Notes: generated by a model not told the origin, from the sequence alone. A DNA stretch of 37,291 nt from Patescibacteria group bacterium UBA5194 (GCA_002412935.1 DHWA01000001.1:26421-63711), one strand, 5' to 3'; counted from the stretch's first letter, positions 1-11,130 are shown. Program-made: numbers and translations.

Positions 1-28
1 ATGCTTTATTTTTACTTATAAATTTCAA

Positions 29-3000
29 ATGGTACCAGAGACTTCTAAAAATAAATTAAATCATCAATCATCTCAAGTAGAAGAAAATACTTCGGAAGTA
101 AATGAAGTAACTGTTATAACTAAAGAATGTATTTCTCATTCTTTAGAAAACGATACTCCTCAAAGTGAATTATTAACAGAATACTGTGAATCTCAAAATA
201 ATTTTACTAGAATTTATCTACTTAGACATTTACCATATAAAGAATGTAGAGAATATTCATTATATGAAGATATTAGAGATAAATTAAAAGAAAAATTAAC
301 CAATGATAAAATTCATAAATACCTGGAAGAAAAATACTGAGATTTTTACAATAATCTTATTAAAGATTTTGAACAAGGAGAAAATCCAATAAAGTTACTT
401 TTTAGTATGCTTGATGATAGTTTATGTACAGATTCTTCTATATTAGATCCAAATCTATATGATAGTATTTTTCAAGATCAAAAAAATACTATATTCATTC
501 ATAATCCAATTGATTCATCAAAAGAAAGAATTAAACAATCAGTTAATTATATAAAAACTAGTTATCCAGATATTAATTTTCAAGAAGAAAATATTGTGTG
601 ATCTCAAAAATGAATTGATAAACAACTTGCTGTTATGAAAGCTTGAAAAGAATTAGTAGAAATAATAGTAGATATTAAATCAGAAATAAAACAAGAGAAC
701 TCGAAATTAAGATGAAAAAATATTGTAATATTATGAAGTAGAACTCATTCACATTTTTTAAATGTGAAAAAATTTAATACTAATTGAAAAGATCAAACAG
801 AAGGTGAATTTGAAGAAAAATGATATAATTTTATAGATTTAGGTGATAACTTAGATATTATAGATGATACAAGTAAATTAATTATAAATCCTGAAAACTA
901 CCTAGAATTAAAATCATTATTTCCAGAAATACAACATAATTCTATAACTGATTTTCATTATAAATTGAATACTTATTTTATGGAGAATCCTGAATTATTT
1001 GAAGTGTATTTATTATCAGATAATCCAGAATTAAGATTTTTTTGTATTGCTAATCTTATAAAAAATTGAGAATTTAATTTAGTTTTAGAAAATATTACAA
1101 AACTTTTCGAAAAAGAAAAAGAAGAAAATATTATTTGATTTGGAAATAATTTATTAAGATTATGTGATAAAAATCAAAAAAAAGATATATTTGAAAGTTT
1201 AGAATGAAAAACAAGTATAATTACAAAATTAAATCTTGAAAGTCTTGAATATCAAGTAAATTATAATGAATTTGTAAAAGATAATATAAACTATCTAAGA
1301 GAAAAAACACAGGATGAAAATATAAGAAATTGAAAAAGAGTAAGTATGTCTGTTTGATTTAAAGAAGAACAATATAATGCAATAGAAAATTTATTAAATT
1401 CGGATAAAATATTATTGATAGAGGCAACAGCATGAAGTGGGAAAAGTATAAAATTATTAGAGATTTTAGAATATTTATCTCCAAAAGAAAATACAAGTGA
1501 AAATAAATATTTTCCTATTTATGTACATTTATGAAAATCTAAAAAAATTAATGATATAAAAAAAGAGATTGAAAGACAAAAAACAGGTTTATATGGTACA
1601 TGAAAATATCAATATATATATCTATTTGATGCAATTGATGAAGCCTTAATGGATGAAAAAACTAAAGAAGAATTTTTAGAAATAATTAAAAAACTACAAG
1701 AAACTTCAAAGGTAATCATAACTTCTAGGCATGGACACATAGTGGATACTGATATAAAAAAAATAGAATTAAAAGCTCTGACTACAGAACAAATAGACCA
1801 ATATATACAATGATATATAGCCTGAAATCAAGAATGGAAAAATATATGGGTAAAATGGAAACAAGATTGATTCATAGAGGAAATAAAGGATAATCCACTT
1901 ATGCTATCTATATTAGTAGAAGTAATAAAAAATATAGATAAAATCAAAAAACTAAAAGAATACTGAATTATAGAAAATTTAGATATAGAAAAAAAATCAG
2001 ATCTTTTTGATATCATAGTTACTTTAAGACTTTATGAATGAGAGATAAAGAAAACAGAGGAGTGAGAAGAAAGAACAGAAATTGAGATAAAAAATATTAT
2101 AAACAATAGAAAAGAAATATTGGAATTAATAGCTATTGAATCAGTAGAAAGAGATAAGTCTTTATCAAAAGAGGAAATAGATATACTTATTAATAATAAT
2201 GAATTAAGCTGATGAATGTTAGGAAAAAATAGATTTCTAGAAAACTTAAATTTAATATTTAAATATAATTCTGAAACTAATCAATACCAGTTTGTACATG
2301 AAAAATTTAAAGAATATTTCACGTATATGAATTTTATAAAAATTATATGAAGTAAAAAAAATACTAATAAAAAAATATGGGTAAAATATTTAAACGAATA
2401 TTTACAAGAAAATAAATGACCAATATACTTAAAAGAATTTTCATCAGAGTATTACTGAACTATATTATTTAAAAATTATAGAACTTGAACTATTTTATAT
2501 AAACTATCATGTATACAATTTAACAATATAGAATTTTCTAAAAAATATATTGAAGATTTCATAAATATATTTGCAGATGAAAAATATGCTATAGAAAAAT
2601 TATGTCACATAATACCAATATCTATATTAGAAAAAATAATAATATCACCTATATTTATAAATAATAAAGATGCTATTAAAAATTTTTGTTGGATAATATG
2701 AACATGGAAATCAGAAAAATGATTATCTATATTAGAAAAAATAATAACTTTACCTTGATTTGTAAATAATAAAATAGCTATTGATAATTATTGTTTAGCA
2801 ATATGAAAAATAAAATCAGAAAAATGATTACCTTTATTAGAAAAAATAATAACTTTACCTTGATTTATAGATAACAAAAATGCTATAGATAATTTTTGCT
2901 GGGCAATATGAGAAATAAAATCAAAAAAATGAATATCTATAATAGAAAAAATAATACCTTTACCTTGATTTGTAAATAATAAAGCAGCAATGGAAAAAAT

Positions 3001-3358
3001 TTGTTTCTTAATATGAGAAATAAAACCAGAAAAATGAATATCAATATTAGAAAAAATAGTAACTTTACCTTGATTTATAAAATCAGAGAAATTATCACCA
3101 ATAATGAAAAAAACAATAGAAATTTATTGACTTATAAATTATGAAGAAGTTATAGGAACAATGTGTTGGAGTATATGAAGACTAAAATCAGAAAAATGAT
3201 TACCTATTCTAGAAAAAATAATACCATTACATTGATTTAAAAATAATAAAGAAGCTATATATTTTGCATGTTTGGCTATACGCGAAATCCAAAATCAAGA
3301 ATGAGTTAAACTCTCTCAAAAACTTCAACAATTTTTAAATAAATACAACCAAAATTAA
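29..3358 (+). CDS. NACHT/STAND-type ATPase with C-terminal tandem repeats, candidate defence protein
   Basis: Read with TGA as Gly this is one 1109-residue ORF ending at TAA. Residues 1 to about 460 are a lysine/glutamate-rich region I do not recognise. A P-loop ATPase follows: Walker A (ATAGSGKS, residues 466-473), Walker B (IYLFDAIDE, about 535), then a sensor-like TSRHG (about 566) and a winged-helix-like segment ending in QFVHEKFKEYF, the layout of NACHT/STAND NTPases. From about residue 859 to the end lie six copies of a 35-residue helical repeat. In this class the repeats usually sense a ligand, the NTPase oligomerises and the N-terminus is the effector; bacterial relatives (Avs, bNACHT) are anti-phage proteins. 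That role is inferred from architecture. ATG 29 is the first in-frame start; a six-codon ORF (1-21) precedes it. A strong terminator follows, so it is probably transcribed alone on this side. Domain call firm, function not. Confidence 0.85.
2603..3289 (+). repeat. Tandem 105-bp repeats coding for 35-residue units
   Basis: Unit boundaries fall at 2603, 2708, 2813, 2918, 3023 and 3185. The first four units are exactly 105 bp apart; the fifth is diverged and lengthened to 162 bp. The protein pattern is (K)SEKGLPILEKIITLPGF, then (V/I)(N/D)NKxAI, an aromatic/Cys stretch and AIGxIK. DNA identity between units 2 and 3 is high, so they arose by recent in-frame duplication. HEAT-like helical hairpins are the likely fold. 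Confidence 0.85.
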
Positions 3359-3397
3359 ATAAAATTCTTTTTCTCTACTTTTTCCATTTTTTTCTTT

Positions 3398-3427
3398 AAA
3401 ACACAGACTATTATGTCTGTGTTTTTT
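3398..3427 (+). terminator. Rho-independent terminator after the STAND gene
   Basis: An 11-bp perfect stem (AAAACACAGAC with GTCTGTGTTTT), 6-nt loop TATTAT and a run of T. It separates the ATPase gene from the HD-domain gene, 14 bp upstream of the latter's start. Confidence 0.85.
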
Positions 3428-3441
3428 AAATATATTATTTT

Positions 3442-4020
3442 ATGAATATACTAATAAAACCTGTTGAATATATAAAATTCAAAATTTTTGAAAAAAAATT
3501 CTCTACAACAATTAATTTAATTAATTATCATCTTAATTGAAAAAAAAGAAAGACTGGAGAAGCAATGTTTATGCATTCATATAGAATGTTCAAAAAATGT
3601 ATAGAATCTTGAATATATGATGAAATAGTTTTAAATAGTATCTTACTTCATGATATAATTGAAGATTGAGACTTTACAATCAACGAAATAAAAATTAAAT
3701 TTGGTTATAGTACTTCTTGTATAATTAAATGAATGACAGGAGTTGATGAAAATAAATTAAAATTTAATAAAAATGATTATTTTCTCATATTTAAAAAATA
3801 CTGTGATTTTGATTGGAGAATTTTATTTGTAAAATTATTTGATTGTATTGATAATCTTGAAACAATACATTGATTAAGTAAAGAAAGACAATCAAGATTT
3901 ATACAAGAGAAAAGGGAAGTGTACCTACCTATTTTTGAAGAGTATACTACAAAAATCCCATTAAAAATAACAAATATCTATATAAGAAAGGTCAGTGAAT
4001 TCAAAAAATTATTGGCTTAG
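3442..4020 (+). CDS. Small RelA/SpoT-type HD hydrolase (ppGpp hydrolase-like)
   Basis: 192 residues. It matches the metal-dependent HD domain of SpoT/MESH1-type (p)ppGpp hydrolases: H45 in HSYRMF, H70-D71 with E74-D75 in SILLHDIIEDGD, and D134 in VKLFDCIDNLE, followed by the family's conserved tail (LSKERQSRFIQEKREVYLPIF). No synthetase, TGS or ACT domain is present, so it is a stand-alone small alarmone hydrolase. The expected reaction is removal of 3'-pyrophosphate from ppGpp, which would release amino-acid starvation signalling. It lies between the STAND gene's terminator and the his control region and probably has its own promoter. Other substrates of this HD group are possible. Confidence 0.8.
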
Positions 4021-4054
4021 AAATTTATTTTTAGATATATTATTAAAAAATCTT

Positions 4055-4112
4055 TTGACTTTATACTTTATCTAAATAAAGTATAAATATTACTACTTTA
4101 TTTAATTAAAGT
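4055..4112 (+). promoter_or_regulatory. Promoter/operator of hisD: two copies of an 18-bp palindromic box
   Basis: TTGACT (4055-4060) is followed by ACTTTATCTAAATAAAGT (4065-4082), the block TATAAATAT (4082-4090), and ACTTTATTTAATTAAAGT (4095-4112). Both boxes are ACTTTA-N6-TAAAGT palindromes, centres 30 bp apart. The same arrangement stands before the YerC/TrpR-like gene at 19357-19413 with nearly the same bases, so that protein is the likely repressor. The -10 is uncertain: TTGACT to TATAAA is 21 nt, longer than ideal. Confidence 0.75.
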
Positions 4113-4118
4113 TTAATT

Positions 4119-4199
4119 ATGAAATATAATATAAACATACTCTCTTTAGAAATATTTTGAAATATTAATAATACTCATCATAAAGGCCATCAATCTTAG
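4119..4199 (+). CDS. Histidine leader peptide (hisL-like)
   Basis: A 26-residue ORF starting 7 nt after the operator and ending at TAG. It finishes NNTHHKGHQS, giving three His codons in five just before the stop, and a terminator hairpin follows at 4224-4262. This is the layout of a his-operon attenuator: a ribosome stalled on CAT codons changes the folding of the downstream RNA. It contains one TGA (Gly). The nucleotides around the His codons (AAGGCCATCA) also occur at the 3' end of the repressor gene near 19721-19731. Confidence 0.8.
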
Positions 4200-4223
4200 A
4201 AATGGTCTAGTTAAAGTGTATCT

Positions 4224-4262
4224 AAAAACCATTACTAAGATATAATTAGTAATGGTTTTTTT
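4224..4262 (+). terminator. his attenuator terminator
   Basis: Stem AAAAACCATTACTAA (4224-4238) with TTAGTAATGGTTTTT (4246-4260), 7-nt loop, then more T. An upstream AATGG (4201-4205) can pair with CCATT of the 5' arm as antiterminator, and GGCCAT (4185-4190) can pair with ATGGTC (4202-4207) to prevent that. Confidence 0.8.
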
Positions 4263-4282
4263 ATTATTTAAAAATTATAATT

Positions 4283-5581
4283 ATGAAATATATAAAAGAT
4301 TTAAATTCTATGTTATTACAAGATTTCAGTTCTGATTTTGAATTAAATAATTTAATTTCAAGACCTACAGAAAATATTTCTCGTGTCAGTAATATTGTTA
4401 ATAAAATAGAAAAAGATATCATCAAAAGATGAGACAAAGCTATAAAATATTTAACAAAAAAACTTGATAAAGTAAGTCTTGATAATTTTAAAGTCAGTAA
4501 AAATGAATTTGATGAATCTGATAAATACATAGATGCTAGTCTTAAAAAAGCTATTTTGCTAGCAAAAAATAATATTCAAACATTTCACGAAAGACAAAAA
4601 CCAAAAGACCTAGAACCACAAGAAACTAGTAAATGAGTTTACTGCTCTAAACAATTTAGAGCCATAGAAAAAGTTTGACTTTATATTCCTGGTGGAACTG
4701 CTCCTTTATTTTCTACTGTTTTAATGCTTGGAATACCAGCAATTATAGCAGGATGTAAGGATATCAAGATTTGTACCCCTGTAAATAAATATTGAAAAAT
4801 CGCTCCTGAAATTCTTTATACTGCCAAAATCTTATGAATCCAAAATATATTTAAAATTGGTTGAGCTCAAGCAATTTTTGCAATGGCTTATGGTACTGAA
4901 CAAGTTTGAAAAGTAGATAAAATATTTTGACCAGGAAATGCTTTTGTTACAGAAGCAAAAATGAAAGTATCTAAATTTTGTGCTATAGATATGCCAGCTT
5001 GACCAAGTGAAGTTTTAGTTATTGCAGATGAATTTTCTAATCCAAAATATGTAGCCGCAGATTTATTATCTCAATGTGAACATGGAGAAGATTCTCAAAG
5101 TGTACTAATATGTAACGATGAAAAAAAAATAAATACGATAATTAAAGAAACTCAAAAACAATTAAAAAAATTACCTAGAAAAAATATTGCTACACAATCT
5201 CTCAAAAATAGTTTTGCTATCCTAGTAGATAATATAGATGAAGCTATAAATATATCAAATGAATATGCCCCAGAACACTTAATTTTACAAGTAAAATCTT
5301 GGGAACAGTATATTAGTAATATTATCAATGCTTGAAGTGTATTTTGTTGAGAATATTCTCCAGAATCAGCAGGAGATTACTTTAGTTGAACAAACCACAC
5401 TCTTCCAACCAATTGATTTGCAAAATCATATTCTGGAATCTGACTAGAAAGCTTTGGAAAATGGATAACTTTTCAAGAATTAACAAAAGAATGATTAAAA
5501 AATATCTGAAGTAGTATAGAAAAAATGGCATCAAGTGAATGACTTATATGACACAAAAATGCAGTAAGTATAAGATTTTAA
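4283..5581 (+). CDS. hisD: Histidinol dehydrogenase
   Basis: 432 residues, the normal length. It catalyses the last two steps of histidine synthesis, L-histidinol to L-histidine with two NAD+. Diagnostic segments are VGLYIPGGTAPLFSTVLM, KIFGPGNAFVTEAK, DMPAGPSEVLVIAD, LLSQCEHGEDSQ, the catalytic Glu-His in YAPEHLIL and the C-terminal zinc ligand region GLIGHKNAVSIR. The gene is preceded by the operator, His leader peptide and attenuator, so expression should rise when histidine is short. No other his biosynthesis gene is in the window; the rest of the pathway must lie elsewhere or be missing. Confidence 0.97.
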
Positions 5582-5605
5582 TTTTATTTATTAATTAAAA
5601 AAATT

Positions 5606-5869
5606 ATGAAAAATACAATAATATCTTCAAATGAAGATAAAGAATGTACTCAAAAAATATTAGAAGAAAATATGCCTAATGGATACTTTTTTTTAAAAAA
5701 TGATATAAAAGATTTTTTAGATTGAAAAATAACTATAGAAATTATAAAAAAAGAGGTTAATCGTTTATTAATTGAAATGGAAATTGCTACTAGTCCTGCT
5801 ACTAGTCTTGAAATTGAGCAAGTTGAAATAGATTCTAAAATCATGTTAGATATTTTATGAATATCTTAA
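5606..5869 (+). CDS. Small protein of unknown function in the hisD transcript
   Basis: 87 residues, 24 nt after hisD and before a strong terminator, so probably co-transcribed with hisD and under the same histidine control. The protein is acidic and soluble, with no signal peptide or membrane segment. It contains two TGA-encoded Gly. I recognise no family; it does not look like HisE, HisI or another pathway enzyme. Confidence 0.7.
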
Positions 5870-5914
5870 AATAAAGAAAAAGTATAACTATTTATACTTT
5901 TTCTTTATTTTTTC
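5869..5914 (+). terminator. Terminator of the hisD transcript
   Basis: A 19-bp stem (5869-5887 with 5892-5910), loop CTAT, then T residues. The 5' arm starts inside the stop codon of the small ORF. As its mirror also ends in A/T, it could act in both directions. Confidence 0.85.
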
Positions 5915-5975
5915 CGTTTTTTTCTTTTTGAAAAAAAGTATAAAAAGTATGCTTTATAGAATTAACTTTTAAAAG

Positions 5976-6731
5976 ATGGAAAAAATAATCTTACCCCCTA
6001 TAAAAGAAATATATAGAAAAGTGGAATCTTCTAATCTAATAGAATCAACAATAAAGGAAGTACAGTGAATCTTATGATTTAAGAAAATTATTGCATTTAC
6101 TGGTTGATGACAACAAATAAAAATAATTTTTGAAGATACAAATATTCAAGAAAAAATCAAAGAACAATCAAATCAAATAAAAGAAAAAATAGTTAGAGAT
6201 ATAATATCAAGATTAAAAAATTACGATGTAGCAATACTTACATGATGAACAAATTGGGATATACCTAAAATTGCAACAAAAATAGCTAGAGAATATAATT
6301 TACCAACTATTTGAATTCTTCCTAAGAGATGAGAAAAAGATTCTTTATGAAAAAGTAATTTATTAAATATAGAAATTATAATAAATTCAGAATATTGAGA
6401 TAGTCAATATTGAGATGAAAGTGCAATATTTGCAAAACTATCAGACTGAATGTTTGTAATTTGATGATGAGCTTGAACATTGATAGAATTTGCTCATTTT
6501 ATGAAAATTAATGAATCCCTCAAAAAATATAATTGATATGTAAAAAAAATTGTGCCAATAAATTGAATATGATGACTTAGTGAAATACTTCATCATATTC
6601 CTTGAAATGATGAAATAAAAGAATTATCTCTTCCAAAAACTACAATTTATAGTTGAGAAGAAGCATTTCAGTGGCTAAAAAATGAATTAGATTTAAATAA
6701 TATAATAAAAAAAGATTGCCAAAATATTTAA
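5976..6731 (+). CDS. SLOG/LOG-like Rossmann-fold nucleotide-binding protein
   Basis: 251 residues. The core has FTGG (about 37), a KNYDVAILTGGTNWDIPKIA segment where the fold binds nucleotide, and FVIGGGAGTLIEFAH, which matches the GGxGTxxE signature of the LOG/TIGR00725/SLOG superfamily (nucleotide-derived ligand binding or phosphoribohydrolases). Substrate unknown. It is the first gene of a compact set running to 11762 with a tRNA synthetase, a PRTase-like protein, a nucleoside hydrolase and a HAD phosphatase, which suggests nucleotide-related metabolism. The 60-nt gap upstream after a terminator should hold its promoter. Confidence 0.75.
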
Positions 6732-6749
6732 TTATTAACTTATTAACTT

Positions 6750-8096
6750 ATGAAAAATTTATTACCAGGAGGTTTCGGCGAATTAACACCAGATAAACAA
6801 AAAATACAAAATGTAGTTAAAGAAATAATCATTAAAAATTATGAAACTTTTTGATATATAAACATAGAAACTCCAGCTGTTGAATTAAATGAAGTACTCA
6901 CTTCTAAATGATGAGAAGAAGTCTGAAAACAAATATTTTGATTATATTGATTAAAACAATGACCAGAAGATTTGAAGCCATATTCTCTACATTTTGATTT
7001 AACTGTTCCATTCGCTAGATATGTTGTTGACAATGAATCTATATTAAAATTTCCTTTTAAAAGATATCAAATACAAAAAGTATGGAGAGGTGAAAGACAA
7101 CAAAGATGAAGATTTAAAGAATTTATACAAGCAGATATAGATTTAGTATGAAATAATTTGCCACTTAACTATGACAGTGAAGTTATTTTAACTCTTTATA
7201 GAACATTAAAAGAAATATTTGAATTTTTAAAAATTTGAAAATGAGTTGAAATACACTTAAATAATAAAAAATTTATAGAGTGAATTTGTACTATGTACAA
7301 TATTAGTTGAGATACTAAAACAATTTTTTTCTGATTATTAGATGGTTTTTATAAAGCAACTCCAGAAGAATTTTTAATAAAATTACAAAATCTAGTCTGA
7401 GAAAATTTTAAAGAAATTAATAAATTAATAAATACAAAAATAGATGAACTTGATATCTCAAATCCTTTTCTATCAGAATGAATTAATGAATTAAAAGAAG
7501 TATATACATCATTAAAAGAAAAATGAGTAAACATATTATTTGATCCATATATAACAAGGTGACTTGATTACTACACATGAACAGTATTTGAAACATTTAT
7601 AAGTAATTATGACAACTTCTGAAGTATTTGTAGTGGGTGAAGATATGATAATTTAGTTGAATCAATAAGAAAGGTTACAGGTGAGTGAAAAAATAATAAA
7701 GACACTAATAATTACGAATGAGTTTGATGATCAATAGGTCTTTCAAGATTATTTTGATGATTAGATGAAACATGATTAATAAATAAAAAATTACCTTTAA
7801 CTCAAGCAATTATTTTTAATACATTATGAAATAATTTATCATACAGAGAAAAAATTTGAGAATTATTGAGAAATAATTGAATTTCTACAGATATCTATTA
7901 TTCAGATGAAAAATTATGAAAACAATTTAATTATGCAGAAAATAAAAACATACCTTTTTGAATTTTTGCTTGAGATGAAGAACAAACAAAAAATGAAGTA
8001 ATTGTTAAAAATCTTTACTCTAGAGAACAAGAAAGTATTTCAATAAATGATTTAGTATCCTATATTAAACAAAAATTAAAAAATATTTTAAAATAA
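6750..8096 (+). CDS. hisS: Histidyl-tRNA synthetase
   Basis: 448 residues, class II synthetase that charges tRNA-His. Motif 1 region lies near residues 20-55, motif 2 is FKRYQIQKVWRGERQQ followed by GRFKEFIQADIDLVG, the histidine-specific segments are ITRGLDYYTGTVFE and SGGRYDNLV, and motif 3 is GGSIGLSRL. A C-terminal anticodon-binding domain (about 355-448) is present, so it is HisS and not the regulatory paralogue HisZ. It is 18 nt after the SLOG gene and probably in the same transcript; no His leader peptide precedes this unit. Confidence 0.95.
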
Positions 8097-8121
8097 TTTT
8101 ATAAATTAATAAATAAAACTT

Positions 8122-8568
8122 ATGGAAACAAATGAACAAACTAATACAGATAATTCTAAATTAAATAATTGAAACAAATCATTAGAAGTTATATCTATCC
8201 AAACAAAAGACAAATTACAAAAAATAATACAAGATGTAAAAAAAGAAGAGAATCTACAATTTTGAGATAAAGAATACTTAATTGAGATTCAATGAGTAAT
8301 GCATTATATTAAATACTCTGAAGATATATATTGGTCAGATAAAAGACAATATTCAGATGGAAATGAACTAAGAATATATTCTGATTGGATTATTAAAAAA
8401 TACAAATTAGAAAAACACAAAGCTATATTATTTATTTATGTTGATAATAATAATAATAATTTAAAATCTATTTATTACAATAAAAAAAATGGTTTTTTCC
8501 ATAAAAACTGTAATTCAAAATGAGAAGTTAAATTAGAAGATTTAGAAAGTATTAAAAATAAAATGTAA
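8122..8568 (+). CDS. Hypothetical protein
   Basis: 148 residues, 25 nt after hisS. The first 20 residues are polar (Asn/Thr/Glu-rich) and probably disordered; the rest has alternating charged and aromatic residues typical of a small alpha/beta domain (MHYIKYSEDIYWSDKRQY, HKAILFIYVDNNNN). I recognise no family. TGA codons at several positions, including just before the conserved-looking VMHYIKY, show that the gene starts at 8122 and not at the internal ATG 8299. The next start is 9 nt downstream, indicating co-transcription. Confidence 0.7.
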
Positions 8569-8577
8569 TTTATATAT

Positions 8578-9478
8578 ATGAGAAAATATTTTATAACATG
8601 TGATTTAGAAAACACAACATCATTTTCTAAAAATATAATTCCGTTAGTAACTTCTCAAATAACATCAATTAGAGATAATATAAAATATCTAATTAGTAAC
8701 ATATTTAAAGATGTAAAATGTGAAGTTATTAATTATAACAATATATGTGATTTTTTTCAATCAAAAAATAATCCAAATGATTTTATTTTATCACTTGATA
8801 ATTGAATTTATTTACCTAATGCTGATGCATATTTTGATTCAACAAGAGTATATGAAAAAAGTTCTGATTTACTACATTCACCAAAAAACTATGTTATAAA
8901 ACAAAGAGATGGTTCATCATTATGAAATCAAATACAAGAAATCATAAATAAAATTAATATTTCTCAAAAAAAAAATAATACTTTGTGATGATGGAATATT
9001 TTCATGAGATACATTAAAAAATGTAGTATTATTACTCAAAAAAAATGGTATTCAAGTTTCAGAAATTAAAACTATACTTAATTTTAGTAATAAACAATAT
9101 TTATGATGAATTAAAATAACTTCTATGTATTCAGATACAAGTTGTATTGATTGGATAGATGAAAGAGATTTTTTTTATTGAGTAAATATGTCAGGAGGTT
9201 CATTTTATAACAATGACTGAAAAATTAATTGACTTCCTTATATATCAAGCAGATGAATAGTTGAAAAAAAAGCATCAATTCCTAATAATAAATCAAATGA
9301 TTTTTGTAAAAACATGATATGAGAAAATATTCAATTATGGGAAAAAATAATAAAAGTAAATAATAAAACTATTAAGCTTTCTGATATTCCAAGAATTTCT
9401 TTTCTAAAAGAAAAATATGATATATCAAAAAGTATTGTTGATATACTAGAAATTGAAATGTGAAATTTTAATTCTTAA
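8578..9478 (+). CDS. Phosphoribosyltransferase-like protein, frameshifted at a run of ten A
   Basis: The frame opened at ATG 8578 runs to 9069 (163 residues). The meaningful C-terminal half is in the next frame, entered at A10 (8966-8975) and ending at TAA 9476-9478. Joined there, the protein is about 300 residues and carries ILCDDGIFSGDTL, the PRPP-binding loop of type I phosphoribosyltransferases. The N-terminal half has DAYFDSTRVYEKSSDLL and VIKQRDGSSLGNQI, also plausible for a PRTase. One fewer A restores the frame. It may be a sequencing error, a real mutation, or transcriptional slippage on the A-run giving two products. Neighbours (nucleoside hydrolase, HAD) fit nucleotide salvage. Confidence 0.65.
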
Positions 9479-9486
9479 TTCTAATT

Positions 9487-10221
9487 ATGAACGATAAAAT
9501 AATTATTAATAATTGAATAGGACACACTAGTATTGTTAATAAAAACACTGAGATTATAATAAATAGAAAAAAAATAGAAGTCCAAAATACTCTTATTTCA
9601 AAGATAACAATTATTTGAGATAATAATAATCAAGATATTTTTATTACTTTAATTGATTCTATATCAGAACTTTATTTACAAGTTTTTTCTAATCCTACAT
9701 GGAATAATTGGAAATATGATAAAGAAAAAAAAATATCTATTGATACTAGTAATAATCAGATTATTAGAACATTAGAAGAACAAAAAGAAAATATAAAAAA
9801 TGAAATTAAAAATAAAATACTACTTTATGATTTTATAAAAATTAATGAAAATATAGTAGGATTTGTATATTGATGGAAAACAAATATTATAAACTTAAAT
9901 AGTGAAAAATTTAAATTAGATTTTATTGAACAAAATATTTTATATAAAAACATAAAATTCGATTGAATACAAAAATGAGAAGAAATAATATATTTATCTC
10001 AATTGTGATTATTGGAAGAATACAGATGAAATGGTTTTGGTAAAATATTAATAACTAATTTTATTAATAAATCTCAATTAAATTGATATAAATATATTAT
10101 TTTAAAAACAAGTCAAAATAGAGATTTACCATATAAATTTTTAATAAAAAATTATTGAGCAAAAGCAATATATAAGTATGATGACTTTGCTAATAATGTT
10201 ATTTTATTAATTGAATTATAA
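9487..10221 (+). CDS. GNAT-family N-acetyltransferase
   Basis: 244 residues. The C-terminal part has the acetyl-CoA-binding motif A: IYLSQLGLLEEYRGNGFGK (about residues 170-190), where RGNGFG is the R/Q-x-x-G-x-G/A signature, followed by a helix and a last strand ending KNYGAKAIYKY. The first about 100 residues are an additional domain without a recognised family. Substrate unknown. It lies 8 nt after the PRTase-like ORF and 3 nt before the nucleoside hydrolase, so all are probably one transcript. Confidence 0.75.
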
Positions 10222-10224
10222 AAA

Positions 10225-11130
10225 ATGAATGAAATAATAATAGATACTGACCCTTGAGTAGATGATGCATTAGCTATTATGTATGCAATAAAAGCATGAT
10301 GTAATATTTCTTGAATTACAACTATTTTTTGAAATTCTAATATTAATAATACTACAAAAAATACATTAAAAACATTATCTATTTTGGACAAAAATATTCC
10401 TATTTATAAATGAGAAGCAAAACCTTTAAAAGTAGAACCTAAATTTGCTAAATCACATTGAGACTGATGATTTTGATGATATAATATAGCTATAAATCAA
10501 AAGATTCAACCAAAAAATGCAATTTCTTATTTGATTGATCAATTAGAAAAAGTAAAAGAGAAAATTACAATTATCTGTTTATGACCAACTACAAATATTG
10601 CAAAACTTGCTTTATCAAGACCAGATTTAATAAAAAATATTTGAAAATTAATTATATTATGATGAGTAATATTAGAAAAATGAAATATTAGTCCATATGC
10701 TGAATTTAATGTTTATAATGATCCTGATGCATTGAAAAATATTTTATGATTAGGTATAAATACATATTTGATACCTATAAATATTTGTAGAAAAGTATAT
10801 TTTACATTAGATGATTTTAATAAAATTAATAATAAAAACATATCTTTATCAATTAAAGAAATTACAAAACAATATATTGATTATTATCAAAACGATAAAG
10901 AATATTGAAATTTTGCTTGATGAGTTATGTATGATTTATTAGCAACAACATTTTTAACAAATGAAGAATTTTTTACTTATAAAGATTCTTATATAGACGT
11001 AATCACTGATAATTTACCAAATATTTGACAGACAATAGAAAAATATGACAAAAAAACAAATTGTAAACTAATAACATGAATAGATGAACCAAAAATAAAA
11101 GATTTATTTTTTAATACAATGAATAAATAA
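10225..11130 (+). CDS. Inosine/uridine-preferring nucleoside hydrolase (IUNH family)
   Basis: 301 residues. The N-terminal calcium-binding signature DTDPGVDDALAI (residues 7-18) defines the family; further conserved parts are LGPTTNIAKLA, GGVILEKGNISPYAEFNVYNDPDA and a His/Asp-containing C-terminal site degenerated to GGVMYDLLATTFL. Members hydrolyse the N-glycosidic bond of ribonucleosides. The usual catalytic HD pair near the C-terminus appears as MYD, so substrate or rate may differ. Together with the PRTase-like and HAD genes it suggests nucleoside salvage. Confidence 0.85.

Noticed and set aside
6750..8096. HisZ (regulatory paralogue) instead of HisS
   Set aside because: The anticodon-binding domain and all class II motifs are present, and no hisG is nearby.
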